Below, one piece after another: positions 48,001-53,838 of a DNA stretch of 64,000 bases; position 1 is the stretch's first letter; the number at the start of each line of letters is the position of its first letter. The stretch spans positions 74,600,168 through 74,664,167 of the forward strand of contig OY744606.1 in NCBI GenBank assembly GCA_963556255.1, in the 5' to 3' direction. The notes beneath the pieces were generated by a model, which ran no database searches, was not told the DNA's origin, and saw only the letters and a list, made by a program, of their open reading frames with translations. This DNA comes from Allolobophora icterica. Taxonomy: Eukaryota; Annelida; Clitellata; Crassiclitellata; Lumbricidae. The translations under genes and the position numbers were made by a program.

Positions 48001-49756
48001 GCGGCGCATCACGTCTGATCACGCATCTGAACTTCACAACCTGGCCAGACCATAACACTCCAGAAAACGGAATGGCCATCCTCAGGGTCAGTTCTGTGCA
48101 TTTCAGAGATTTAGATTTTCAGGCTGTTAGAGACGGGAATGTAAATTTGCGTTTTTAACATGTGTCTTGACCATTTAGCTTTTGCACTGTGGCCTAAAAG
48201 GTGCTATATAAATATGCAGATGTAAACATACATAGACACATGCACACGTGCATGCATGCATACATCCACACTATATGTCATTCATTCATTCTGCGAATTT
48301 ATTTAGCGCCTCTTACCCTTTGTTGTGTCTAAATTCACCAGCGATTCAAGACAATGTTCTGTTTGATCGTGGTCCTGTGTGATCAGAATGGCAGAGGGCA
48401 CCTCTGAATAGAGTTCTTGTAGATAGTAAGTCCGCAAGTAATGAGTTTTGAGTGCCACTGATGAGATTTTTTCTTGAAGTGGTGCTTTATAAATGTCAGA
48501 TTACAATTAGAAAAGTGTGCTATTACGATACATACAGAAATGTTTGGTGGTTGAAGACTGTAAATGTAAGGTAATAAAGAATTGTCTGTTTCACTTGACG
48601 AAATGGTATTTGAAGCCAAGCGAGGAAAGGTTGACACAGTGCAACCAGAGGAAAGTAATCAGTGTGAAGTGTTGCAACAGTAATTGCTTGGCTGTGGCCT
48701 ATAATAATTAGTAAAGCGTTAATAAATAGTCAAGAATTAATGATTTAGTTAACTATTTATTTGTAGTTCGTTCGTCTGATGCATGGAGTACATCAGAGTC
48801 GTGGCCCCATCCTGGTTCACTGCAGTGCTGGAGTTGGACGTACTGGTGCCATGCTGACCATTGACATCTGCTTAGCCATGATCGAACAGGACCTGAAGGT
48901 GGGTAAGAGATTACGTTAAGGTAAAACGGTAACAGTCGCTATTTACCCCTATAGAAACTCTTTAGAAGCACATTCTGACAGTTGAAGGAATATGAACACA
49001 GCAGTTCAATTAAAAGATGCCTTGTTTATACTGTCATCTTGCATTGATAATCATTTACTGACCAATGAAGGATCCAGGGCTTAGTGGGTGCTTATAAAGT
49101 AGAAGTGGAAGTGATGCTTTAAATTCTATATTTTGAACTTGAAATCAGTGCTTTTTTTCAGCCGGAACGGCGTTCTGGCACCTTTTTTTTTTAGCTCCTA
49201 ACAAATTATTTATTTATTTTAATAATAAAACAATAATTCAGTTATTTCAATTTAATTTCAGTGTTTTGAACTGTTTTCAGTGTTTACTGAGACCCCTCCA
49301 AACCCCCAATCTCGTTTTTCTCGGGATTTTAACCCGTCCATAAATGTTCCGTTCCGGAACCTATTGTTCCGTTCCGGAACCTTTTTTTCTAGAAAAAAAA
49401 CACTGCTTAAAATCAACAAAATCAGTGTTTTCTATCTAGATTTATGTTATGTACTAGTTGGTCAAGTAGATAACAGACTGAAAGATCAAAGAAATTATTT
49501 GGAACATCCATTGTAAATGGCTATAGAAAGATCACATGCTTTCTCTAATCATTGTTTTTTTCAAGGCTTAAGATGGTGCCATGTTTGACTGTGTTCAGTT
49601 GCGTTGTTCTGTATTTCATTTTGGTTGTAGTTTGACATCGAGTCCGTTGCACGTGAACTGCGACATCAAAGACATGGAATGATTCAGACACAGGATCAGT
49701 ATGGATTTTGTTACTCGACACTGCTCGGTGCGCTCAAGAGTCTTCGATCAACGTAA
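13540..49756 (+). CDS. PTPN13: PTPN13-like protein tyrosine phosphatase (KIND-FERM-PDZ-PTP), complete coding gene
   Basis: A plus-strand gene with 29 coding exons between ATG 13555 and TAA 49754-49756. The sum is 8250 nt (2749 aa) and every donor and acceptor phase agrees. The acceptor at 13539 and an in-frame TAA at 13546 imply an upstream non-coding exon and support the chosen start. Order: KIND (residues 1-191), long linker (192-1559), FERM (1560-1885), linker, one PDZ (about 2083-2168), acidic linker, PTP (about 2435-2749). KIND plus FERM, PDZ and PTP is the signature of PTPN13 (PTP-BL/FAP-1), a submembranous phosphatase that removes phosphate from tyrosines and scaffolds C-terminal ligands. 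Human PTPN13 (about 2485 aa) has five PDZ domains; this gene has one, while its linker is far longer. I inferred the exons from sequence alone. Boundaries least certain: the acceptor of exon 2 (14645 or 14651) and the donor at 37593 (or 37620/37623). Confidence 0.93.
13555..17722 (+). CDS. PTPN13: PTPN13-like: KIND domain exons 1-5
   Basis: Coding exons 13555-13684, 14645-14829, 15400-15465, 16597-16689 and 17624-17722, encoding residues 1-191. Diagnostic blocks are [20 protein letters not shown] (start of the KIND fold), [33 protein letters not shown] and [23 protein letters not shown] is a kinase-like non-catalytic fold found at the N-terminus of PTPN13 and FRMPD2, and in Spire. Initiation at 13555 puts the conserved VSLAEAL at residue 8, as expected for an N-terminal KIND domain. 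Confidence 0.92.
13813..13910. repeat. Interspersed repeat family C, copy 2
   Basis: Sequence from GTAACTTCTATTGTGCCGGT to CATAATCAGGTCAATATCC, matching the copies at 8340-8455 and 62098-62190. It lies in the first coding intron of the phosphatase gene. Confidence 0.8.
15208..15357. repeat. 36-bp minisatellite, about 4 copies
   Basis: Tandem units ATTCACCTTTGATAGACC + TTGTAAATGTCATTTTAT, the fourth with small changes. Intronic, between KIND exons 2 and 3. Confidence 0.93.
18053..21195 (+). CDS. PTPN13: PTPN13-like: inter-domain linker exons 6-9
   Basis: Exons 18053-18185, 19381-19692, 20316-20537 and 21045-21195 follow the KIND domain in phase. They encode low-complexity Ser/Arg-rich sequence ([17 protein letters not shown]) and a helical-looking segment ([20 protein letters not shown]). 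The last exon ends in a charged helix, [17 protein letters not shown], that joins [10 protein letters not shown] in the next exon. No catalytic motif is present; the segment is inferred to be flexible or coiled-coil-like spacing. Confidence 0.8.
18275..18482 (+). repeat. SINE family B copy with A/T-rich tail
   Basis: Contains a tRNA-like head (AGCCGATAGGTTAAAGCGCT, GAGAGTACGCATTCAAGCC), then GTAGGGAACTTGAGCAAGTC, CTTCACTCGCAACTGCTC, TGGTCATTAGATAGTG and a TAA-rich tail. Other copies: 26245-26345, 36395-36530, 53620-53840 and 57799-57993 (plus); 29270-29425, 32055-32210 and 60655-60760 (minus); a diverged minus-strand piece at about 680-735. Confidence 0.85.
21805..21995 (+). repeat. Diverged SINE family D copy
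   Basis: Shares GGTTCAAATTC, GTCATCATGTTTCAATG, CTTACTGCGGTTTTTCAGTG and a TCAATAAACACGATTTTATT end with the copies at 36620-36958 and 46770-46978. Intronic. Confidence 0.55.
22165..25450 (+). CDS. PTPN13: PTPN13-like: giant 3286-nt exon 10 with repeats
   Basis: One exon encodes 1095 residues (about 465-1559) between the KIND and FERM domains. It opens [20 protein letters not shown] after a TTTTCCAG acceptor and ends NKAPR before GTAAGTG. The sequence is Ser/Thr/Pro/Asp-rich and lacks a folded-domain signature. Two repeat systems stand out. (a) A [KR]APR[KR] motif occurs six times inside the exon, five of them in the form PxxxPR. (b) Ten tandem units of 81 bp (27 aa; core [13 protein letters not shown]...NVEQYV) occupy about 23797-24600, followed by two shorter degenerate ones. 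A PPPPPP stretch lies near 25040. The long ORF on the opposite strand at 24643-25440 is a shadow. Confidence 0.93.
23797..24600 (+). repeat. Coding 81-bp (27-residue) tandem repeat, 10 units
   Basis: The ACTAAACC-type anchor recurs at 23801, 23882, 23963, 24044, 24125, 24206, 24287, 24368, 24449 and 24530, exactly 81 bp apart each time. The pair 24125-24286 is nearly identical to 24287-24448, a recent two-unit (162-bp) duplication. Two further diverged, shortened units follow to about 24680. The frame is preserved throughout. Confidence 0.95.
26245..26345 (+). repeat. SINE family B, 5' portion
   Basis: TGGCCAATTGGTTAGAGTGC, CGCAGAGAGTACGGGTTCGAGG (A-/B-box-like), then the CACTGTGTAAGTC remnant. 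It lies upstream of the first FERM exon. Confidence 0.75.
26571..30999 (+). CDS. PTPN13: PTPN13-like: FERM domain exons 11-16
   Basis: Exons 26571-26724, 27014-27167, 27723-28005, 28596-28646, 29456-29682 and 30890-30999 encode residues 1560-1885. F1 begins [15 protein letters not shown]1/F2 contains [20 protein letters not shown] and [18 protein letters not shown]2 contains [16 protein letters not shown] and [16 protein letters not shown]3 contains [26 protein letters not shown] and [15 protein letters not shown]. The order and spacing match the FERM domain of PTPN13-type phosphatases, which directs the protein to phosphoinositide-rich cortical membrane (family knowledge). Confidence 0.95.
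27536..27700. repeat. 25-bp minisatellite (TGTTACCAGTGTTTTATCATTCATG)-type
   Basis: About five units of TGTTACCAGTGTTTTATC + ATTCATG, with more degenerate copies at the left. It ends about 25 bp before the acceptor of the 27723 FERM exon. Confidence 0.9.
28075..28140. repeat. (GGAT)n microsatellite
   Basis: About 13 tandem GGAT/GATG units in the intron after 28005. A second simple tract, (TA)n, lies at about 28355-28385. Confidence 0.9.
28918..29010. repeat. 15-bp tandem repeat TACCTTATGTTAAAT
   Basis: Five to six tandem copies of ACCTTATGTTAAATT with single-base changes, in a FERM intron. Confidence 0.88.
29270..29425 (-). repeat. SINE family B, reverse copy
   Basis: The reverse complement reads GGTTAGAGTGCTCACCTCCT, GAGAGTATGGGTTTGAACC, GACCTTGAGCAAGTTGTTC. 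It ends about 30 bp before the acceptor of the FERM exon at 29456. Confidence 0.8.
31029..31095. repeat. (AAT)n microsatellite
   Basis: About 20 tandem AAT units immediately downstream of the exon ending at 30999. Confidence 0.92.
31834..34032 (+). CDS. PTPN13: PTPN13-like: post-FERM linker exons 17-18
   Basis: Exons 31834-31997 and 33747-34032 (residues about 1886-2035). The first carries an Asn-rich tract ([20 protein letters not shown]), the second a Ser-rich basic segment ([15 protein letters not shown]) and an acidic one ([14 protein letters not shown]). In human PTPN13 the first PDZ lies in this interval; neither exon here shows a GLGF-type loop or other PDZ feature. Confidence 0.8.
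32055..32210 (-). repeat. SINE family B, reverse copy
   Basis: Reverse complement of the family B head and body: CAATTGGTTACAGCGCTTGC, GTAGGGACCTACAGCAAGTC, CTTCACTCACAATTGC. Confidence 0.78.
32317..33080 (+). mobile_element. hAT-like non-autonomous element, copy 1 (764 bp)
   Basis: Terminal inverted repeats CAGTGCTTTTT at both ends, flanked by a perfect 8-bp duplication GTTGCGAC (32309-32316 and 33081-33088). The CAGTG terminus with an 8-bp duplication is typical of hAT elements. Subterminal sequence carries repeated GGTTCCGGAACGCAACAATA units. No transposase is seen. A shorter relative in opposite orientation is at 49146-49405. Confidence 0.85.
33175..33408 (-). repeat. SINE family A, reverse copy
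   Basis: The reverse complement begins GCGTGATAGTGGTTAGTGTG, then TTGGACTGTCAACC, GTTGGGGGTTCAAACC, and later ATGAGTACATCAACAGT and GGAAGACCAGACGGC. Duplicated CAGCATATGAAGG lies at its 3' end. Confidence 0.78.
34432..37593 (+). CDS. PTPN13: PTPN13-like: single PDZ domain, exons 19-21
   Basis: Exons 34432-34625, 35034-35127 and 37396-37593 encode one PDZ (about residues 2083-2168): [17 protein letters not shown] (carboxylate loop SFGI), [20 protein letters not shown], then [24 protein letters not shown] with His at the start of helix B, predicting class I C-terminal ligands. It most resembles PDZ2 of human PTPN13 (same SLGI-type loop and the intron after the GG strand). The donor at 37593 is weak (CAG|GTTTCC); alternatives at 37620 and 37623 keep the phase and add 9 or 10 residues. 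The introns hold a LINE fossil, a mariner remnant and two SINEs. Confidence 0.92.
34780..34850. repeat. (CAGA)n microsatellite
   Basis: About 15 tandem CAGA units in the intron between two PDZ exons. Confidence 0.93.
35325..35565 (+). mobile_element. LINE C-terminal fossil
   Basis: Broken plus-strand frames read [19 protein letters not shown] and then [20 protein letters not shown] + RRGTC. This matches the tail of many non-LTR retrotransposon ORF2 proteins (a G-x-P-x-x-x-W-x-x-x-V-x-x-DL block followed by A-x-DR-x-x-W-x-x-x-V-x-x-AT-x-RRGT). Frameshifts and a stop separate the two blocks. The mariner remnant begins 12 bp further on. Confidence 0.6.
35577..36385 (+). mobile_element. Internally deleted Tc1/mariner transposon
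   Basis: 36-bp perfect terminal inverted repeats beginning CAGGGTGCGGCAAAATAAAG, flanked by the TA duplication expected of the superfamily (35575-35576, 36386-36387). The 809-bp element keeps only the C-terminal part of a transposase: [13 protein letters not shown], then [20 protein letters not shown] (the final catalytic D of a mariner DD34D triad within NPLDYHVW) and [19 protein letters not shown] followed by TAA at 36096. The N-terminal DNA-binding half is gone, so it is non-autonomous. Confidence 0.93.
36395..36530 (+). repeat. SINE family B fragment
   Basis: Head and body fragments GCTTGGCTTGTGATGTGG, TGGGTTGAAGC, CTGTGTAGGGACTTTGAGCA and AGTCCTTCACTCACAA, directly downstream of the mariner remnant. 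Confidence 0.65.
36620..36958 (+). repeat. SINE family D with (TTA)n tail
   Basis: Head GGGGGTCAATAGAGTAGTGG and AACATCACTGGCGTGAAGAG are tRNA-like. The body has TCGCGAGATGGCGCG, GGGCGCCTTGCATGGCTGCC and TCAGTTTGAAAATATTAAAC; the tail is about 24 TTA units (36886-36958). A reverse copy is at 45405-45735, and related ones at 46770-46978 and 55225-55297. Confidence 0.85.
37594..40268. other. 2.7-kb AT-rich intron
   Basis: Between the PDZ and exon 22. It contains a nested inverted repeat (38469-38575), a dispersed repeat at 38630-38765 related to 18485-18620, TA-rich tracts near 38990-39170, and otherwise unremarkable AT-rich sequence. No exon-like ORF was recognised. Confidence 0.6.
38469..38575. 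repeat. Nested inverted repeat (hairpin)
   Basis: Outer arms are perfect over 20 bp: AATAAATCAATAAATTGATG (38469-38488) and its complement at 38556-38575. Inside, CTGCAAGGAACA (38525-38536) and TGTTCCTTGCAG (38540-38551) form a 12-bp stem with a 3-nt loop. The asymmetric spacing between arms suggests a small foldback element or a foldable RNA in the intron. Confidence 0.85.
40269..42753 (+). CDS. PTPN13: PTPN13-like: linker exons 22-23 (basic, then acidic)
   Basis: Exons 40269-40611 and 42386-42753. The first encodes a basic/Ser-rich segment ([19 protein letters not shown]) ending [11 protein letters not shown]. The second has an acidic run ([19 protein letters not shown]) and [11 protein letters not shown] before the phosphatase domain. 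In human PTPN13 PDZ domains 3-5 fill this interval; no PDZ-like sequence is present in either exon. Confidence 0.85.
40984..41500 (+). mobile_element. Interspersed element with CCCGGCGTTGCCCGGG hairpin start
   Basis: Begins ACTAGCTGGTTTACCCGGCG + TTGCCCGGGG, then an (ACC)n run, two copies of GTGAAACGCACAGAATCTTC + TCGGGTGG (41163-41196 and 41211-41239), and ends in (CAGA)n followed by TTCTTTATTAATATAGATAC. A CTAGCTG...CCCGGG start with a (CAGA)n/TATTAATATAGA end recalls short elements found in many animal genomes; I cannot assign a class. The His/Pro-rich ORF over the (ACC)n run is an artefact. Confidence 0.5.
41996..42068. repeat. (GAT)n microsatellite
   Basis: About 23 GAT/ATG units in the intron between exons 22 and 23. 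Confidence 0.93.
42800..43060 (+). mobile_element. L2/CR1-type LINE 3' end fossil
   Basis: A plus-strand frame reads [13 protein letters not shown], then [15 protein letters not shown], then AAEWPQL and stops. This is the WN-x-L...FK-x-x-LK-type terminus of L2/CR1 ORF2, followed by the 3' UTR motif GAGCGGCGCTATACAAATC and an (ATACG)n tail at 43036-43052. A 5'-truncated copy. Confidence 0.75.
44189..49756 (+). CDS. PTPN13: PTPN13-like: catalytic PTP domain, exons 24-29
   Basis: Exons 44189-44361, 45933-46023, 47167-47428, 47924-48086, 48767-48898 and 49631-49756 encode residues 2435-2749. The entry segment [18 protein letters not shown] matches the PTPN13 lead-in. Catalytic elements are complete: KNRYRNILP and DDYINAS (pTyr loop), [24 protein letters not shown] with the general acid D2652, the P-loop [10 protein letters not shown] with nucleophile C2683 and R2689, and the Q-loop [10 protein letters not shown]. 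An active classical tyrosine phosphatase is predicted. The protein ends LKSLRST with TAA at 49754-49756, shortly after the domain, as in PTPN13. Confidence 0.96.
44519..44830 (+). repeat. SINE family A, near full-length copy
   Basis: Head GGGGTGCTCGATAGTGTAGT, GGTTAGTGTGCTGGACTG, B-box-like GATTCAAATCC. Body: AACTCAGTTATGATGAGTAC, GTGGGAAGATGAGACAGCGA, GGCTAAGAAAATGAAGTTGC, CTAACGCTTCATAAC, ending CAGGGACTG. Confidence 0.88.
45193..45775. repeat. 24-bp minisatellite split by a SINE
   Basis: Eight units of GTTGTCAGTGCAAATGGCAG + CAGA run from about 45197 to 45398, break at GCAAATAATAATAATAATG, and resume at 45736-45775 (AAATGGCAGTAGAATTGTCA). The interrupting sequence is a reverse SINE D copy. 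The repetitive ORFs on both strands arise because 24 is a multiple of three. Confidence 0.9.
45405..45735 (-). repeat. SINE family D, reverse copy inserted in the minisatellite
   Basis: The reverse complement starts GGGGCCGTAGAGTAATGGAT and ACACACTGGCGTGAAGAGCA, passes GATCGAACCTCG, GCTAGATGGCAGCGGTGG and GTACAGCGCAGTGCGTTTGC, and ends in TTAATTAAAG and a (TTA)n tail. The 3' end is shared with 55225-55297. Confidence 0.85.
46180..46500. repeat. TTTGTATGA minisatellite
   Basis: Degenerate 9-10-bp units of the GATTTGTAT type over about 320 bp in the intron before the central PTP exon. Confidence 0.88.
46770..46978 (+). repeat. SINE family D-related copy with (TTA)n tail
   Basis: Contains TAGATCGCGGTTCGATAC, AGAGCTGGCGCCTGGATGGC + TGCC, CATGTTTCAATGTAATCTTA, TTGTCAGTTTGAATTAATAA and a short TTA tail. 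Confidence 0.7.
49146..49405 (-). mobile_element. hAT-like non-autonomous element, copy 2 (260 bp)
   Basis: Begins CAGTGCTTTTTTTCAGCCGG and ends TTCTAGAAAAAAAACACTG; the internal GTTCCGGAACC repeats are those of the element at 32317-33080 in reverse. The flanks CTTGAAAT (49138-49145) and CTTAAAAT (49406-49413) are an 8-bp duplication with one mismatch. It lies in the last intron of the phosphatase gene. Confidence 0.85.
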
Positions 49757-50160
49757 CCAATGTTGTGGAGATTTGGCTCCGTGTTGATTCATTTGCTAAA
49801 TGTGGCAGGTGCCAGGTCATTCCTTTTGATCTCAATGCTGTTTGCATGAATTAGTTCAAAGAAAGAAATGTGCTGTGAATGTAGGAAAGTGGTAACTGCT
49901 CAGTGAAATTTTGCATGTGTCTGTCTGAGTCTGTGACTAGTAACGAGTTGCTCTTGATATGTGAAGTGCTAGGGGCATAGGTGTTGATGAAAAAGAAACT
50001 GAAGAAGAAGAACCTGGCTGCCTTACAACAGCAATGTCTCTGAAAGATCTTACTGTAAGATGTCAGCCACATGAAGATCAACATGTGCGTGATGGAAGTC
50101 AAAGCATATCCTGGAAGTCAAAGCATATCCAAACAAGTAGACTGCCGATAAATAAACAGA
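49757..50160 (+). other. Probable 3' UTR of the PTPN13-like gene
   Basis: After TAA there is no further ORF of note. An AATAAA signal lies at 50151-50156. The transcript may extend further; the true end cannot be fixed from sequence alone. Confidence 0.4.
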
Positions 50161-50745
50161 ATCTGGTGCTGAAGTAGACCGGACTCTACCATTACTCTTC
50201 AGATTCCTTGCACAGCACCAAAATGAATAATCTAGACTTGAGGAAGGAACTATCGAAAGCAGAGTCCACTTAGCATAAAGGATCCATGAAGAGAGAGCCT
50301 CATTTGTATATACCGAGAGTCAGTGTCGCACTGCTTGTTTCAAGACATTCATAACGACTTGAGTGCCTGTGAATGAGCTGGTTCCTGAGACTTCGCTAGT
50401 TTGGGCGCTGTAGAAATCTTGAGATTACAGTTATGACAAGCTAATCCTAGCAAAAAGCACAAAAGTTGTGGCATTATGTACAATTTTCATAAATAATGAA
50501 ACAATGGATGTTCGACGATGTAGAGAACAATCCCAGACCAGGAACGTTAATTACTGACAGACAAATTATAATTCAAGTATTATTCGGAATACAGAACTAC
50601 CAGAATTTAACATACTAGGTAAGCAAAGAAGTAAGAGGTACATAAGAATTAGCCAGTCTATTTCTGATGACCAGTACGGGTAACAAGGTTGATCTGTTAG
50701 CTACATACACTTATATATGCAGGTCTAAGATCAGCATTGTATTCA

Positions 50746-51040
50746 TAGGGGTGCTTGATAGTGTAGTGGTTAGCGTCCTGGACTTTCAATCGAGAGGTCG
50801 AGGGTTCAAATACCTACCAGGGCATAATTTGGTTCGAGATTTCTGATCCACCTGCACCCTAGCCAATTCAGCTATAATGAGTACGTTGATCATACACTGT
50901 CGGTGGGAAGATGAGACGGCGAGGGAGAGGACTGGCCACCCGCCCTCATATGCCGAGGCTAAGAAAATGAAGTCACTAACACTTCATACCCAAGGCTGCC
51001 TCAGGGCTAGCTTAAGGGACTGCTCCTCTTCTTCATAAGG
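50746..51040 (+). repeat. SINE family A, near full-length copy
   Basis: GGGTGCTTGATAGTGTAGTG, GTTAGCGTCCTGGAC, GGGTTCAAATACC, then GTCGGTGGGAAGATGAGACG, GGCTAAGAAAATGAAGTCAC and CTTAAGGGACTGCTCCTC. Confidence 0.88.
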
Positions 51041-53110
51041 CAGAATCTTACAATGTATGTACCGACTCCAGCCGTTAGTGATATTGTAGATGAAATTCAA
51101 ATAATGCTTCCTCCCAAAAACAAGCTTCACTTGTTGGAAACTAATTGCAAGAAACTCCTTAGAAATATGGTCTTACAGGCATGGACATAATGATCCAATA
51201 AAAGGGTGTCTTATTTATCCGCTCAACTCCCATTGGTACTCGTTTGCCGATCACTTAAATGGTGGACGGCTGAGTTTGCGCTCATTAGTCTCAACCTTAG
51301 TTGTCACTGTGTAATAGTCAGCTGGAAAGTAAGGAGCTAGACTCATGGCAATAACAGGTTACCTACCAATCAGTTGAAAGTATTACTCTCAATGTCTGAG
51401 GGGCATGAGGCATGGTGGCAAAGGTTCCATCAACCCAACAATTGAGCGTCCAAGTAGAATTGTTGATAGTAAAGCAAACCGGCTTTAAATCAGCCTTTAA
51501 GTAACAGGTAAAAGCTATCGAACAGTGCCTTCTTCTTGATTGTGCCACATGCAGCCAACTCGTGAGAATATTTTATTGTCAGAATGCCAATGTTAAAGAC
51601 AGTTCTTTACAACTGGCTCCAAATAGTCAAGTATAGTGCAGGTTCTTGAAAGTGGTCAGCCAAATTTCTTGTGTACAGTGACCCTCGTTTGGTAGATTAC
51701 AATGTAACACAACGAAGCAATATTTATATAGCTCTTAGTCTTTTGTCTATATGTAATTATTTGTGAGGTAGTAAAAATGCGCTATATTAAGTGTCTTGAT
51801 GTACACACACACACATACGCACGCACACAGACATACACACACACACACCATGTGAAGATTGCTTGCGTGGATTGTTAACATGTACAGCATCTGTGATTAG
51901 TGAATTTGTAAATGCGATTAAGTAATTCTGGTTGTGACTTCTTTACAACTATGCACTCATCGACTTATTCCGTGTGTTCAGAATGATACTAAAGTGTCAT
52001 TCCATTTCTGTTCATTCAAATGCAATTTTCTATAATACGCAGCAGTTTTTCTAATGAACCGTATGCAGTTTTGTATATAGGAATTCAACAAGTTTGCATA
52101 TAATAGTTGTCTGCTTACCGAATTAAACTGACAGGGACTTAGTAAAGGTAGTAACTGTTCTTGTAATTTGAACCAAGAAGTTCATAGCTGTTGACAAGAA
52201 GTTCATAACTATTGACATCAACCTTAACCTTACCCACATGCAGAAAGGTTAGAAGCTCCTCATCATAGTTTAAAAACAAAAGTGTGTAACCGGTTTATTC
52301 TGTGCTTCGACTATTCATGTAACAATTATATAATTGTTCACAATAAATTACAATATGTCCATAAACAAAGCCTTCAGATTTGTGAATTTTAGCTATCAAA
52401 GCCAAATGATGATCAGAAACTTAACAGCAGTTTGAAAGTTTTACAGCTTGCTTGAAAAGCAATAACTGCTCATTATACTGTTCTGCAGGATTGAACCAAA
52501 AATAAGTTAACATAAACTAATATCAGCTGAAAGTGTTTCTTTCATTGTCTGAGGGGCACGAGGCATTGTGGCAAAGCCTTTCAATTGTGTCTGGGATTCG
52601 AATCTTGGCTAATATCTGGTGGATTTGTTAAAACTTAACATGGAAAGAACTTGATAGTTTCAAGTTCTGTTTCATTTATTTTCTTAGTTTTTCTTTACGC
52701 ACACATTTCTATACTAGCAAGATAATTACTGGCACACTTACTGGCAGATTTGATTTGATTAAGCATCAGTGACACAGCTTATGTGCGACAGTGAGAGAAA
52801 TGTTGGCAATTTACATTTATAATACTTTACATTGCAAATGACTGAATGCATAAAGCACTGTTAGCATAACGTAACTGGCACTTTAGAAATAGTGTTGTAA
52901 TGTACATAAACTCGCACTTCAACTTGAGCCCATTGTGCCTTCGAATGTGTTGTATCTTTCTGTCCCAGAACAGTCTCGCATCACATAATTATACGTACTG
53001 TTGCATTGGACTGTGCAGTATGCATTTCCAAACTGCCTTATAACATACTTGTTTAGATTTGTAACATACTTGTTTAGATTTGTAACATACTTGTTTAGAT
53101 CTGTTAGATG
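51040..53110. other. Interval between convergent genes
   Basis: No gene recognised. It holds a duplicated about 65-bp segment (51366-51430 and 52525-52590, sharing CTGAGGGGCATGAGGCAT and GTGGCAAAG), a CA-rich microsatellite (51803-51849) and a 21-bp tandem repeat (about 53040-53103; GTAACATACTTGTTTAGATT). Confidence 0.6.
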
Positions 53111-53116
53111 TTTATT
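53111..53116 (-). terminator. Polyadenylation signal of the EFA6-like gene
   Basis: AATAAA on the minus strand, about 137 nt beyond the TAA of the distal C-terminal exon; a suitable position for a 3' end signal. Confidence 0.5.
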
Positions 53117-53252
53117 TCTGTAGCACTGTTATGAGGTACTTATGATCACACAGTGACAGTTTCAGTCAGTCGAACCTGTGCACTTAATTGGAAAGTGATT
53201 AATCAACCATTGTGTCAATCGTTTAATTGATTCTAGGACGTCTGGTTCTTGA

Positions 53253-53439
53253 TTAGCAGTATGTCAGTTCTGCTTCGTCCTCGTCGTTCGATTCCATGTA
53301 CCAAGTGGTTGTCGATGTTCTGCGCTTTGGCGACTTTCTCGGCTGAAATATCGACGGCATTGACTTCGCGCTGTGCATTGACGAGTAGTTCTTGGTGTGA
53401 TTCTGGTTCTGGTTCTGGCGCATGAATGGTCGGGATAAC
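53253..53439 (-). CDS. EFA6: EFA6-like: distal C-terminal exon
   Basis: Preceded by an ATGTGACAG acceptor. In the phase set by the donor at 60382 it encodes RLSRPFMRQ..., MHSAKSMPSIFQPRKSPKRR and ends NDEDEAELTYC, with TAA at 53253-53255. The HSAKSMPS segment recalls KSHSSPSL near the human PSD3 C-terminus. A second frame is also open to TAG at 53233, but it does not fit the phase. Confidence 0.6.
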
Positions 53440-53794
53440 CTGTCACATTTTCAAACAGAATTCAGGCATTCTTAATGTTTTGTTAAAAAAGAATTCACTT
53501 GCGCGGCTGTTCTTCTTTCTGGGCATTAGTAGGCACCATGGAAATATGATAGCCAGGCTCAAGGTCAACCAGGAGTGAATGATCCCCGGTGGAGACATGT
53601 GAAACTCCTACTGTGTAGGACACATGGCTGATTGGTCAGAGTGCTTACCTTGTAGTGCAGACAGGCAGGTTCGATCCTCCTTCTCTGAGATGGTTACTGT
53701 TTACTGTTTAGGGACTTTGAACAAGTTCTTAACACACAACTGCTCAGTACCGTTAAATGAAGCTTCGTCATTAGATAGTGGTGCTTAAAAATGC

Positions 53795-53838
<44 letters not shown>

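Noticed and set aside
53264..53446. 60-aa minus-strand ORF in another frame of the distal EFA6-like exon
   Set aside because: It starts upstream of the acceptor and does not fit the splice phase; the frame ending at 53253 does.
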